The notes beneath the pieces were generated by a model. The model saw only the letters and a list, made by a program, of their open reading frames with translations, did no database searches and was not told the origin of the DNA. Of a stretch of DNA of 64,000 nt, positions 33,354 through 41,484 are shown piece after piece. The translations under genes and the position numbers were made by a program. Each line of letters starts with the position of its first letter. The stretch's first letter is position 1. Source of the stretch: 40CM-4-68-19 sp036513415 (lineage in GTDB: Bacteria > Myxococcota > Myxococcia > Myxococcales > 40CM-4-68-19); assembly GCA_036513415.1 (NCBI GenBank), contig DATBZA010000033.1, positions 1 through 64,000 on the forward strand, in the 5' to 3' direction.

Positions 33354-34343
33354 GTGATCCCCGATGTCGCCACCGCTCCGCCGGCCCGCGGCAGGCTCCT
33401 CGAGCGCCTGCCGCCGGTCGCCACCCTCGGCCCGCTGGTGGCGCTGTTCCTCGCCTGCGCCTTCTTCGCATCGCAGAGCGACCGGTTCCTGAGCGGCTCC
33501 AACTTCTCGCTCATCCTCCAACAAGTGATGGTGGTGGGGGTGGTGGCGATCGGGCAGACCCTGGTCATCCTCACTGCCGGAATCGATCTCTCCTGCGGCA
33601 TGCTGATGGCGCTGGGATCGATCGTGATGACCAAGCTCGCGGTGGACTACGAGATGAGCCCGCTCCTCGCGATCCTCTGCGGGCTGATGGCGAGCACGGC
33701 CTTCGGCTTCCTCAATGGCGCGCTCATCACCCGGGTGAAGCTGCCGGCGTTCATCGTGACGCTCGGCACGCTCAACATCGCCTTCGCGATCACCCAGATC
33801 TACTCGAAGTCGCAGACCGTCTCGGGCCTGCCCGAGGCACTCGAGTTCTTTGGCCGGACCTTCAGCATCGGCGAGACCGCGGTCACCTACGGCACGGTCT
33901 TGATGATCGTCATGTACCTCATCACCTGGTTCATCCTGCGCGACACCGCGCCGGGGCGGCACATCTACGCGCTCGGCAACAACGCCGAGGCGACGCGGCT
34001 GATGGGGATCGACACCCGGCGGATGCTGCTTTGCATCTACACGATCGCCGGCCTCCTCTACGGCGTGGCCGGGCTCTTGCTCGTGGCCCGCACCGGCGTC
34101 GGCGACCCGCAGGCGGGCCAGACCGACAACCTCGACAGCATCACCGCCGTGGTCCTCGGCGGCACCAGCCTCTTCGGCGGTCGGGGCAGCATCCTCGGGA
34201 CGCTCCTGGGCGCCCTCATCGTCGGCGTGTTCCGGAACGGCCTGACGCTGATGGGCGTGGCCTCCGTCTACCAGATCCTCATCACCGGCATCCTGGTGAT
34301 CCTCGCAGTCACCACCGACCAACTTTCACGGCGCAAGGGGTAG
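33354..34343 (+). CDS. frcC: Sugar ABC importer permease, FrcC type
   Basis: The protein has 329 residues with eight to ten membrane helices of the BPD_transp_2 family. The signature segments are QTLVILTAGIDLSCGMLMAL and, near the end, LDSITAVVLGGTSLFGGRGS, where GGTSLFGG is the family's conserved loop. The ALGNNAEATRLMGID loop contacts the ATPase. It starts with GTG seven bases after the binding protein stop and is four bases ahead of the ATPase gene. Confidence 0.9.
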   Translation: MIPDVATAPPARGRLLERLPPVATLGPLVALFLACAFFASQSDRFLSGSNFSLILQQVMVVGVVAIGQTLVILTAGIDLSCGMLMALGSIVMTKLAVDYEMSPLLAILCGLMASTAFGFLNGALITRVKLPAFIVTLGTLNIAFAITQIYSKSQTVSGLPEALEFFGRTFSIGETAVTYGTVLMIVMYLITWFILRDTAPGRHIYALGNNAEATRLMGIDTRRMLLCIYTIAGLLYGVAGLLLVARTGVGDPQAGQTDNLDSITAVVLGGTSLFGGRGSILGTLLGALIVGVFRNGLTLMGVASVYQILITGILVILAVTTDQLSRRKG

Positions 34344-34347
34344 AGCG

Positions 34348-35139
34348 ATGGCCCAGCTGAGTAATTGTCCCGTCCTCGAAGCGCGCCGCCTGGTCAAGCG
34401 CTACGGCCAGGTCACCGCGCTCGACGGCGCGGACTTCCTGCTCTTCTCCGGCGAGATCCTCGCGGTCATCGGCGACAACGGCGCCGGAAAGTCCACGCTC
34501 ATCAAGGCGCTCTCCGGCGCCATCATCCCCGACGCCGGCGAGATCCTGCTCGACGGGAAACCGATCCACTTCCACAGCCCGCTCGACGCGCGGAGGCAGG
34601 GCATCGAGACCGTCTACCAGGACCTGGCAGTGGCGCCGGCCATGTCCATCGCCGAGAACCTGTTCCTGGGGCGCGAGGCGAAGAGGACCGGCCTGCTGGG
34701 CTGGATCGGGGCCCTCGACAAGAAGCGGATGCTGGCCGAGGCGACCCGGCACATGCAGATGCTCAAGATCGGCATCCGCTCGATGAAGCAGGCGGTGGAG
34801 ACGCTCTCCGGCGGCCAGCGCCAGGGCGTGGCGGTGGCCCGCAGCGCGGCCTTTGCCCGGCACGTGGTGATCATGGACGAGCCCACCGCCGCGCTCGGCG
34901 TCAAGGAGAGCAACATGGTGCTCGATCTCATCCGCCGGGTGCGTGAGCGCGGGTTGCCCGTCATCCTCATCAGCCACAACATGCCTCACGTGTTCGAGAT
35001 CGCCGACCGGATTCACATCGCGCGGCTGGGAAAGCGGGCGTGCGTGGTGAACCCCAAGCACATCAGCATGTCCGATACAGTCGCGGTAATGACGGGCGCG
35101 AAGCGGCCGGAGGAACTGCCGCCGCAGGCGCTCGCGTAG
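34348..35139 (+). CDS. frcA: Sugar ABC importer ATPase, FrcA type (single domain)
   Basis: The protein has 263 residues and one nucleotide-binding domain, as in FrcA, unlike the double-domain RbsA proteins. Walker A is GDNGAGKST, Q-loop VYQDLAV, signature LSGGQRQG, Walker B VVIMDEPTAALG and switch His LISHN. The RIHIARLGKRACVVNPKHISM end matches this subclass. It hydrolyses ATP for sugar import. Directly after it comes the kinase gene. Confidence 0.9.
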   Translation: MAQLSNCPVLEARRLVKRYGQVTALDGADFLLFSGEILAVIGDNGAGKSTLIKALSGAIIPDAGEILLDGKPIHFHSPLDARRQGIETVYQDLAVAPAMSIAENLFLGREAKRTGLLGWIGALDKKRMLAEATRHMQMLKIGIRSMKQAVETLSGGQRQGVAVARSAAFARHVVIMDEPTAALGVKESNMVLDLIRRVRERGLPVILISHNMPHVFEIADRIHIARLGKRACVVNPKHISMSDTVAVMTGAKRPEELPPQALA

Positions 35140-35160
35140 CGCGCAAGCGAGGTAGAAGCC

Positions 35161-36096
35161 ATGGCGAGCGCGGCCAGCTACGTCGTTTTCGGAGAGGCGC
35201 TCACCGATTTCATCCAGGAGAGTGCCGGCCGCTGGCGCAGCGTGGCCGGGGGTTCACCCTGGAACGTCGCGCGCGTGGGCGCCCGGCTCGGTCTCCCGAC
35301 AGCGTTCGCCGGCGCGGTGGGCAAAGACGTGTTCGGAGAAGAGCTGCTGCGTCTCTCGCGCGCAGCCGGCCTCGACCCGCGCTTCGTCCAGCAGGTCGAC
35401 CGGCTTCCCCTGCTCGCGATGGTGGTCTCGAAGCATCCGCCGCAGTACTTCTTCATCGGGGAGAACAGCGCCGATCTCCACTTCGACCCGGCCGCGCTGC
35501 CGAAGGGCTGGGTCGAAGCCGCCGAGGTCGTGCACTTCGGCTCGCTCGGCCTCGTGCGCGAGCCTCTCGCCTCCCGCCTCGTGGCAGTGGCGGAGAGAGT
35601 GCGCGCCGCCGGCAGGCGCATCGCCTTCGATCCGAACTACCGGAACCTCATGACTGAAGCCTATCGTCCCACGCTGCGACGGATGGCGGAGCTGGCCGAC
35701 TACATCAAGGTCTCGGACGAGGATCTGAGCGGCCTCTTTCCCGGCACCGACCCCGCGGTAGCGCTGGCACAGCTCCGTGCCTGGTCGCCGCGGGCGAGCT
35801 TCCTCTTCACACACGGCGAGACGGGGCTGGAGCTGATCTCGCCGGAGCGGCAGGTGACGCAACCGGCCTTCCGGGTGACGGTCGCGGACACGGTGGGAGC
35901 GGGGGATGCGAGCATGGCGGGCTGGATGTTCAGCGTGATCACGCGCCCTGACGCGACCCTCGAGGCCCACGCGGCGTTCGCAGCGGCGGCCGCGGCGGTT
36001 GCGTGCCAGCATCATGGCGCGTACGCGCCGACGCTCGACGAGGTGACCTCTTTCCTCGCGGCGCGCGGGCGGCAGGCAGCCAGTCCGGGCGGTTGA
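35161..36096 (+). CDS. PfkB-family sugar kinase, likely fructokinase
   Basis: The protein has 311 residues. The first PfkB signature region is VAGGSPWNVARVGARLG, and the second, with the catalytic base Asp, is ADTVGAGDASMAGW. The FGEALTDFIQE start and SPWNVA motif are usual for fructokinases. It would phosphorylate the imported sugar on entry, completing the operon. It sits 21 bases after the ATPase gene. Confidence 0.88.
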   Translation: MASAASYVVFGEALTDFIQESAGRWRSVAGGSPWNVARVGARLGLPTAFAGAVGKDVFGEELLRLSRAAGLDPRFVQQVDRLPLLAMVVSKHPPQYFFIGENSADLHFDPAALPKGWVEAAEVVHFGSLGLVREPLASRLVAVAERVRAAGRRIAFDPNYRNLMTEAYRPTLRRMAELADYIKVSDEDLSGLFPGTDPAVALAQLRAWSPRASFLFTHGETGLELISPERQVTQPAFRVTVADTVGAGDASMAGWMFSVITRPDATLEAHAAFAAAAAAVACQHHGAYAPTLDEVTSFLAARGRQAASPGG

Positions 36097-36106
36097 GGCG
36101 GGGGCG

Positions 36107-36133
36107 AAAAAAAAGGGCGGCCTTTGGCCGCCC
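36107..36133 (-). terminator. Rho-independent terminator of the minus-strand monooxygenase gene
   Basis: GGGCGGCC-TTT-GGCCGCCC (36115-36133) is a perfect 8-bp stem. On the plus strand it is preceded by eight As, so it is the U-tract-bearing terminator of the minus-strand transcript. It may also slow readthrough from the sugar kinase gene on the other strand. Confidence 0.85.
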
Positions 36134-36158
36134 TCGACGAACGAACGCGAAATGCTAT

Positions 36159-36473
36159 TTACGCGCGAGCGGCGATCTTGTGAAAGGTCGAGTTGGAGAC
36201 CTCATAATTCTGCAGCTGAGGAGTTCCCTCGACGACCTTTCCCAGCGCCTTCAGCACTTCCGGATAGCCCGTGCGGCTGTAGGCTTCCGCGTTCTCCTTC
36301 GACTGCCAGAAGCTGATTGCGTACGCTTCCGTTCCGCCCGGGACGACGAACGCAACTTCGTCCTGGAAACCCTCTTGCTTTCGAAGCATCGGAAGGACTT
36401 CCTTCTCAAGCGTCTGGGTGAACTGCGCGGTGCTGTTGGGCTTGAGCTGGATCCGAACGTTTCGTGCGAACAT
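36159..36473 (-). CDS. Antibiotic-biosynthesis monooxygenase (ABM) domain protein
   Basis: The protein has 104 residues and a dimeric alpha+beta barrel typical of ABM-domain proteins. Marks are the first strand FARNVRIQLKP, the helix FTQTLEKEVLPMLRKQEGFQDE and the AYAISFWQSKENAEAYSR segment. GAGGAGG precedes the ATG. Members oxygenate polyketides without cofactor or act in quinone or haem metabolism; no cluster is present to narrow this. Transcribed alone and ended by the terminator at 36107. Confidence 0.82.
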   Translation of the reverse strand: MFARNVRIQLKPNSTAQFTQTLEKEVLPMLRKQEGFQDEVAFVVPGGTEAYAISFWQSKENAEAYSRTGYPEVLKALGKVVEGTPQLQNYEVSNSTFHKIAARA

Positions 36474-36655
36474 GATTAGCCTCCTCGGGCTGGTGCTGGC
36501 TAAGTTGTGAGGATGTCCGGGAAGATCTGACTTAGTTCAGAAGACCCGATCGCGAGCAGATCTGCTCAGCGGCATCCTGGAGTCTAAGGGGTCACCGCCG
36601 CAGGCGCGAGGAAATCGACATCCGCGAGCCAGGGCACCTCTTCGCCGCGGCCTTT

Positions 36656-37063
36656 CTATTCGCCCGCCGGCCGGCGGCGCTGAAGGAAGCTCCTGATTTT
36701 GGCCTCCAGGTCGTCAGGCAGGCAGGGCTTGTCGAGAGAAAGGTCGCCACCTGCTGCCCGAACCGCCTGATGCGCGTTCTCACCAACGGAAGCCGAGAGG
36801 GTGATGATCGGAACCTCCTTGGTGGCGGGACGGCTGCGCAGCGAGCGGATGACGGTGATGCCGTCGACCTTGGGAAGCGCGAGGTCGAGCACGATCAGAT
36901 CGAAGTGTTCTTTCTCGGCTCGCTCGAGCGCCTCTTCTCCATCCTTTGCGGTGACGACCAGGTACCCGGCGAAGGACAGCATCTCCGCGTACATCTCGCG
37001 CGAATCAGCGTAGTCGTCGACGATCAAGATGTGGGCAGCCGGCCGCTGTTCGCTCTCGACCAT
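36656..37063 (-). CDS. Stand-alone response-regulator receiver domain
   Basis: The protein has 135 residues and only a CheY-like receiver. All active-site residues are present: acidic pair in ILIVDDYADS, phosphoacceptor Asp in IVLDLALPKVDG, Thr in IITLSAS, Lys in SLDKPCLPDDL. There is no output domain, so it must act through protein contact. No kinase gene is adjacent. It ends with a basic tail (RRRPAGE). Confidence 0.9.
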   Translation of the reverse strand: MVESEQRPAAHILIVDDYADSREMYAEMLSFAGYLVVTAKDGEEALERAEKEHFDLIVLDLALPKVDGITVIRSLRSRPATKEVPIITLSASVGENAHQAVRAAGGDLSLDKPCLPDDLEAKIRSFLQRRRPAGE

Positions 37064-37215
37064 GCCATCCTCTTAAGTCCGCCACCGCGGTCCGGGCACC
37101 CCGCTTGCGTTCACGGTTCAACTCGAAAAGCGACATCCTCGTTCGCTGCCGGACAGCCGGGGAGCGCGATTTCACAGAGGGTGCGTGGTGCTCATGGGTA
37201 TTCGTACGCAGCCTG

Positions 37216-37533
37216 ATGGCGTTGGCTCGCGTCGCCGCCAGCCTGGATGCATTGATTGAAATGGGACGCCGCCTCGGGCTGCGCGCCCAGGTACAGGAGC
37301 GCCTCCTGGCGGTGCTCGACGCAGCGCTCGAGATGCGGAAGTTGCCCGGTGGCAGCGTAGACGGAACCGCACCGCTGATCCTGCGCGTTGCAGACGTCGA
37401 GGTCGCCTATGCGTTGGATCTCGACAACGAGGCCGTGCACATCCTTTCCGTGGATGCCTTCAGGGACGGCAAGGCCGAAGACCACTGGCCTTTCGGCTGG
37501 CGTTCACTCGGGGAACCGAGCTCACGATCCTAG
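37216..37533 (+). CDS. Hypothetical protein, weak RelE/ParE-like C-terminal half
   Basis: The protein has about 105 residues from the ATG at 37216; the frame is open further upstream, and no ribosome site is seen. Codon third positions are mostly G or C, as in nearby genes. The N-terminal half is helical (VAASLDALIEMGRRLGLRAQ), and the second half reads LRVADVEVAYALDLDNEAV, which recalls the central beta strands of RelE-type toxins, but catalytic residues are not obvious. No antitoxin gene is adjacent. Confidence 0.4.
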   Translation: MALARVAASLDALIEMGRRLGLRAQVQERLLAVLDAALEMRKLPGGSVDGTAPLILRVADVEVAYALDLDNEAVHILSVDAFRDGKAEDHWPFGWRSLGEPSSRS

Positions 37534-37561
37534 GCGCCTACCGTTCGTTGACCTCCACGGA

Positions 37562-37592
37562 TGACGCGGTGCGGCCCGCCCTGGAACGAGTT
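37562..37592. repeat. Dispersed 31-bp intergenic repeat, copy C
   Basis: Third copy of the repeat at 12718 and 18058: TGACGCGGTGCGG, then CCCGCCCTGGAACGAGTT. It has two changes from consensus in the second half and lies before a small membrane protein gene. Confidence 0.6.
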
Positions 37593-37692
37593 GCCCTGTG
37601 TGGCGCGAAACATCTCCTCCGCTGGGTCACTGTCCGAGGCATGCGCACATGCGCAGCCTTCGCGCGCCGCTCAAGAGTGCGAGGGATCGCCG

Positions 37693-37857
37693 ATGCGCAT
37701 GCAGCTTTCCGTGGTGACCAAGACCTGGATCTGGATCGTGCTCGCCCTGACTGCGGGCGCCGCAACCGGGATCGTCAGCGCCGATCGCCCTGCTCAGACC
37801 GGGGACGCCGCCTCGACCGCGGCCGGTTCCGCAGTGGCCAGGGCCTTCGTTCCGTGA
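37693..37857 (+). CDS. Small single-pass membrane or secreted peptide
   Basis: The protein has 54 residues. GAGGGA precedes the ATG at 37693. One hydrophobic segment (TWIWIVLALTAGAATGIVSA) is followed by an Ala/Thr-rich tail, so it is either a signal peptide with a short mature part or a membrane anchor. No family is known. The small size makes coding status uncertain, though the ribosome site and codon bias support it. Confidence 0.45.
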   Translation: MRMQLSVVTKTWIWIVLALTAGAATGIVSADRPAQTGDAASTAAGSAVARAFVP

Positions 37858-37893
37858 TGACCGCCGCATCGGACCTTCGCCGATCCTACCGGA

Positions 37894-38700
37894 TCAGACT
37901 GTCGGCACCGTGCCTCCATCGATGACGTACTCGCTTCCATGAATCGCGGCGGCTCGCTCCGAAGCCAGGAAAGCCACGAGCTCAGCGACCTCATCGGGGC
38001 GAGCAGGGCGGCCCACCGGGATCCCGCCGAGCGAATCCATCAGGCCCTGTCGAGCGGCGTGTTCATCCAGGCCACGCTGCGCGGCGAGGCGAACGATCAG
38101 TCCGTGTGCGGCCGTCGTTTCGGTGAAGCCGGGCGCGACCGTGTTCACGCGCACCCCCTTCGGTCCCACTTCCTTCGATAGCCCTTTGCTGTAAGTCGTC
38201 AGCGCGGCCTTGGCGGCCGCGTAGGCGAGCGTTGCCTCGAACAGCGGCAAGCGCCGCTGGATGGACGTGATGTGGATGATGACGCCCGATCGCCGTTCGA
38301 GCATCCCGGGAAGCAGAGCGCGATCGAGGCGGACCGCGGCCAGGAGATTCCCATCGAGAGCCTGCCCCCAATCTTCGTCGCCGAGGACGGCGAAGCCGCC
38401 GCTGGGCGCGGAGGATCCGCCCACGTTATGGACGAGGAGGTCGACGCCGCCGAACTGGTCCAGAACGCTACGGACGATGTTCTCGATACCGGCTGCCGTA
38501 CTCACGTCGGCCCGGACGAACAGGTCGGGAGCCTGGCCTTCCGGCAGCTCGCTCCGGGCCGTAGTCGCGACTCTCGCCCCGCCGGCAGCCAGGCGCCGCA
38601 CGATGGCTTCGCCGATGCCCTTCGTGCCGCCGGTCACGAGTGCGCGCTTGCGGTGGAACTCCCTCGGATCGATCACGAATCGCCACGCGCCCGGCATCAT
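37894..38700 (-). CDS. Short-chain dehydrogenase/reductase
   Basis: The protein has 268 residues. Cofactor motif TGGTKGIG near residue 23, HNVGG as the NAG equivalent, catalytic Ser in HITSIQRR and YAAAKAA with Tyr and Lys. TTARSELPEG after the second strand contains an Arg, suggesting NADP(H). AAGGAG precedes the ATG. It is divergent from an HxlR regulator with repeat elements between, so the pair likely forms a regulator-target unit for redox or aldehyde stress. Confidence 0.9.
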   Translation of the reverse strand: MMPGAWRFVIDPREFHRKRALVTGGTKGIGEAIVRRLAAGGARVATTARSELPEGQAPDLFVRADVSTAAGIENIVRSVLDQFGGVDLLVHNVGGSSAPSGGFAVLGDEDWGQALDGNLLAAVRLDRALLPGMLERRSGVIIHITSIQRRLPLFEATLAYAAAKAALTTYSKGLSKEVGPKGVRVNTVAPGFTETTAAHGLIVRLAAQRGLDEHAARQGLMDSLGGIPVGRPARPDEVAELVAFLASERAAAIHGSEYVIDGGTVPTV

Positions 38701-38762
38701 GTTGGCTCCTTCTGGGCCGCGGCTGCGGACCAGCTGACGGCCTTTCGATGTCCGGAAACTTC

Positions 38763-38822
38763 ACTTACACTTACCGGATGTCAAGAACGCACCGAAAAGT
38801 AAGGTACCAACCGAAAAGTAAG
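38763..38822. promoter_or_regulatory. ACTTAC / GTAAG repeat cluster at the HxlR start
   Basis: Two tandem ACTTAC elements (38763 and 38769) face two identical CCGAAAAGTAAG elements (38792-38803 and 38811-38822) across the HxlR start codon. Inverted ACTTAC/GTAAG half-sites are typical of HxlR-family binding. They would serve both the HxlR gene and the divergent SDR. Confidence 0.55.
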
Positions 38823-39182
38823 CTGTCCCATCCGACGGCCGCCTCGGCCGCCGCCCATGTCGAGCAGAGCCTGAAGTTCCTGGAGGGCCGCTGGAAGCTG
38901 GTCATCCTCTTTCATCTGTTCGGCGGCAAGGTGCTGCGCTTCTCGGAGTTGGAACGGGCGATCGCGGGCATCTCGCAGAAGATGCTGATCCAGCAGCTCC
39001 GCCAGATGGAGCGCGACGGGATCGTCCGACGCATCGTGCACCATCAGGTGCCGCCCAAGGTCGAATATGCCTTGACCGACTGGGGCCAAGCACTTTGCCC
39101 TGCGCTCGAAGCGCTACTGGAATGGGCGGCGCAGCACGAGGTGATGACGTCGAGCGCGGATGAGCCCGGGCGCGGTTCCTGA
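38778..39182 (+). CDS. HxlR-family transcriptional regulator
   Basis: The protein has 134 residues from ATG 38778. HxlR winged helix: SLKFLEGRWKLVILFHLFGG, RFSELERAIAGISQKMLIQQ, then LRQMERDGIVRR and VEYALTDWGQALCPAL. The first ~20 residues are encoded by the direct repeats and may be non-conserved, so the true start might differ. No Cys of the HypR redox type lies in the N-terminal helix. Probable regulator of the divergent SDR. Confidence 0.85.
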   Translation: MSRTHRKVRYQPKSKLSHPTAASAAAHVEQSLKFLEGRWKLVILFHLFGGKVLRFSELERAIAGISQKMLIQQLRQMERDGIVRRIVHHQVPPKVEYALTDWGQALCPALEALLEWAAQHEVMTSSADEPGRGS

Positions 39183-39216
39183 TTTCGTAGCCGCGCAACC
39201 CCTTCGGCATCGACCT

Positions 39217-39438
39217 TCAGAAATCTACTTCGACGACCCGGAAACCTGGACGGTCCTGGAGGGTCGTCGATGGACTCGATCGACCAGGGCTCTTCCCCGT
39301 GCAGGTGAGCTGCACCTGTTCCGTCACCCCCACGCGGCAGGAGTGAAGCACCACCGCGCCTACCGCAAACGATGCCTTCATGCTCCTTCCGCTCGGCGGC
39401 GACACCGCGAGCGCGAGCGCGGCTGCAATGGTCGTCAT
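39217..39438 (-). CDS. Small exported protein of unknown function
   Basis: The protein has 73 residues. GGAGGAAGG precedes the ATG at 39438. A signal-like start (MTTIAAALALAVSPPSG) is followed by SMKASFAVGAVVLHSCRVGV and VQLTCTG, with two cysteines that could form a disulphide. This pattern recalls the start of spore-coat-U-like or chaperone-usher-like secreted domains but is far shorter. It follows the cyclase gene on the same strand after about 38 bases. Confidence 0.55.
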   Translation of the reverse strand: MTTIAAALALAVSPPSGRSMKASFAVGAVVLHSCRVGVTEQVQLTCTGKSPGRSSPSTTLQDRPGFRVVEVDF

Positions 39439-39476
39439 CCTTCCTCCATCGTGGCGCGGTCCCGGGTCGCCCACCG

Positions 39477-40556
39477 CTACGCTTTCCTGCGCAATAGAAA
39501 GTACGTTCGCATCGGCCCTTTTCCCTTCACGGGAATCGGGCCTCGCTCGGCGAACTCGTACCGTTCGCGCAAGAGCTGGAACGTCGCCTCCGTGACCTGG
39601 ATACGGCCCGGCTCGCCGTGCGACTCCATCCGGCTCGCTGTGTTCACCGCATCTCCCCAGAGGTCGAAGACGAACTTCCGCGTCCCGATCACGCCGGCCA
39701 CCACCGGCCCGGTGTTGATGCCAATGCGGATGGCGAGGGAGGTGCCGCGCCGCGCGTTGAAACGGCGCAGCGCTTCGCAGAAGTCGAGCGCCATCTCCGC
39801 CACGGCGATCGCGTGATCCGGGCGCGGAATGGGGACGCCGCCGGCCACCAGGTAAGCGTCGCCGATGGTCTTGATCTTCTCCAGGCCGTGCCGGTCCACC
39901 AACTCGTCGAAGTCGGAGAAGATCCCGTTGAGCTGTTCGACGAGATCGGCGGGCGGCAGCCGCATCGCCAGCTCGGTGAATCCGACGATGTCGGCGAAGA
40001 GGATGGTCACCTCGGAGAAGTGGTCCACGATGGTCTTCGGCGCGTCCTTGAGGCGGTCGGCGATCCGGGAGGGCAGGACGTTGAGGAGCAGCTGCTCGGA
40101 GCGGTCGCGCTCGCCCTTCAACGTCTGTACGTAGACCCGTTCCCGATCGCGCCTCCGCTTCTTTTCCAGGCAGGCGCCGACACGGGCGCGGAACATCGTC
40201 GGCTCGAACGGCTCGGGCAGGTAGTCCTCCGCGCCCAGCTCCAGGCATCGCGCCACGCTGTCCAACTCTTCGACGGCCGAAAGCATCAGCACCGGGATGT
40301 CGCGCAGCCCGGGATCGGACTTCATGCGCCGGAGGATCTCGTAACCGTCCAGCTCCGGCATCTTCACCTCGAGAAACACCAGGTCAAAGGGCTCCTTCTC
40401 CAGCTTGCGCAACGCTTCGCGGCCGTCCTCGGCTTCTGCCACGCTGAGCCCCTGCCCCGCCAGCCGGGCGGCGAGCACGCCGCGATTGACGGCCAGGTCG
40501 TCCACCACCAGCACACGCCCTTGCAGCGTCACGCGGCACCCATCTCCATGGCTCAC
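39477..40556 (-). CDS. Class III adenylate/guanylate cyclase with degenerate receiver domain
   Basis: The protein has 359 residues. Residues 12-130 are a receiver, but the phosphoacceptor Asp is Glu63 (VFLEVKMPELDG) and the conserved Lys is Glu115 (YLPEPFEPT). The acidic pair (VVDD) remains. A coiled linker (EKKRRRDRERVY) leads to the cyclase domain (180-345): metal Asp189 and Asp233 (ILFADIVGFTEL, TIGDAYL), purine-site Lys227 and Asp298, and transition-state Asn305 and Arg309 (GDAVNTASRM). The Lys/Asp pair favours adenylate cyclase. The GTG overlaps the upstream stop (GTGA). Glu63 may mimic phosphorylation, making it always on. Confidence 0.9.
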   Translation of the reverse strand: MSHGDGCRVTLQGRVLVVDDLAVNRGVLAARLAGQGLSVAEAEDGREALRKLEKEPFDLVFLEVKMPELDGYEILRRMKSDPGLRDIPVLMLSAVEELDSVARCLELGAEDYLPEPFEPTMFRARVGACLEKKRRRDRERVYVQTLKGERDRSEQLLLNVLPSRIADRLKDAPKTIVDHFSEVTILFADIVGFTELAMRLPPADLVEQLNGIFSDFDELVDRHGLEKIKTIGDAYLVAGGVPIPRPDHAIAVAEMALDFCEALRRFNARRGTSLAIRIGINTGPVVAGVIGTRKFVFDLWGDAVNTASRMESHGEPGRIQVTEATFQLLRERYEFAERGPIPVKGKGPMRTYFLLRRKA

Positions 40557-40933
40557 TTCGCCCCGGCGGCGAGCAGGGCGGCCTCGGCGAGGCGCGGGGC
40601 AGGCTTCGCGTGATGTTCGCGTTCGCGGAAATCGAGTCGGCGCACCAGTTCGTGCAGCAAGGCGATGTGGTGCTTCAGCGCGGCGACGAGGCGCCGATGG
40701 TCCGCCTCCTGCCCGAGCATCTGGAAAGCGAGGTGCGCGGCGTCCTTGACCGCGCAGGTTCTCGCAGGGGCGGTCAAACCTCGATGAACGATGTCGAGCT
40801 GCCTGAGCTCGTGCGCGAAGGCAACCCAGACATCGGCCAGGTCAGGTTCAGCGAGCATGCGAGCCAGGGACTCGCGATTCTCCTCTTCGCCGTCGACCAC
40901 CACGATCCCTCGTTCGGGCGTCATCGTCTGCAT
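40553..40933 (-). CDS. Small receiver-like protein coupled to the cyclase gene
   Basis: The protein has 126 residues. CGGAGG lies before the ATG at 40933. The first 25 residues look like the start of a receiver (GIVVVDGEEENRESLARMLA), with a single Asp where the acidic pair belongs, but the rest is helical and His-rich (ALKHHIALLHELVRRLDFRE) and does not match a receiver. It could be a truncated receiver joined to a helical domain. The stop overlaps the cyclase start by four bases, so the two proteins are probably made in similar amounts and may interact. Confidence 0.55.
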   Translation of the reverse strand: MQTMTPERGIVVVDGEEENRESLARMLAEPDLADVWVAFAHELRQLDIVHRGLTAPARTCAVKDAAHLAFQMLGQEADHRRLVAALKHHIALLHELVRRLDFREREHHAKPAPRLAEAALLAAGAK

Positions 40934-41063
40934 GCCAGACCTCCGGGGCAGGAAAACAAGAGAGCTCTCCCGTCTTCTAACATAGGCGTCTGTCTTACGC
41001 AAGCTTACGATGTCACATCCGCGGACGCGGACCCCCCGCGGGGAACGCGCGGCGTTGGGAAGC

Positions 41064-41303
41064 TCACTTCTTCCCGCGGAACAGCCGCGGCAGGCGGGTT
41101 TTGGGCTTCTTTGGGCCCCCCATCTCCTCCTCGACCTGGTCGAGGCCTCTCAGGAGCAGCATGCGGGCGGCCATGCTCGCAGTAGCCTCGATACCCGGCT
41201 GCGTCTCGTTGAGGTAGTCCCTGTAACGGTGGAGCCGCTCCAGCGTGCCGATCGGCAGCCGTACGTTGAAGAGCTGGAATTCCTCGCTGAAGCGCTCTGC
41301 CAT
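41064..41303 (-). CDS. Small ribbon-helix-helix-like protein
   Basis: The protein has 79 residues. GGGAG stands before the ATG at 41303. The pattern QLFNVRLPIGTLERLHRYRD, then TASMAARMLLLRGL, fits a ribbon-helix-helix fold: a short beta strand with alternating residues followed by two helices. A basic C-terminal tail (KKPKTRLPRLFRGKK) follows. Such proteins bind DNA as dimers, sometimes as antitoxins; no toxin gene is adjacent. Confidence 0.55.
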   Translation of the reverse strand: MAERFSEEFQLFNVRLPIGTLERLHRYRDYLNETQPGIEATASMAARMLLLRGLDQVEEEMGGPKKPKTRLPRLFRGKK

Positions 41304-41484
41304 CGTTGCTCCCGTCGCCGAGACCTGGTTGCCCACCCCTGATCGTCACACTTACATTGTCAGATGACGCAAGACAATCCCCGCCAGCGCCGCAGTTTCA
41401 GGGCGGGTGCGTGCTTTCGCGTGATGCTATCGTGGGGCACGGGCCGAGCTTCGCGCTGGGCGAGGACGAGCCGCGAGGAGAAGA

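Noticed and set aside
36107..36133. Terminator for the fructokinase operon
   Set aside because: The T-tract is on the minus strand only; on the plus strand the stem is preceded, not followed, by the A-tract.
36554..36567. Palindrome GAGCAGATCTGCTC between the monooxygenase and receiver genes
   Set aside because: Perfect but short (14 bp), with no regulator or promoter to link it to; it may be chance.
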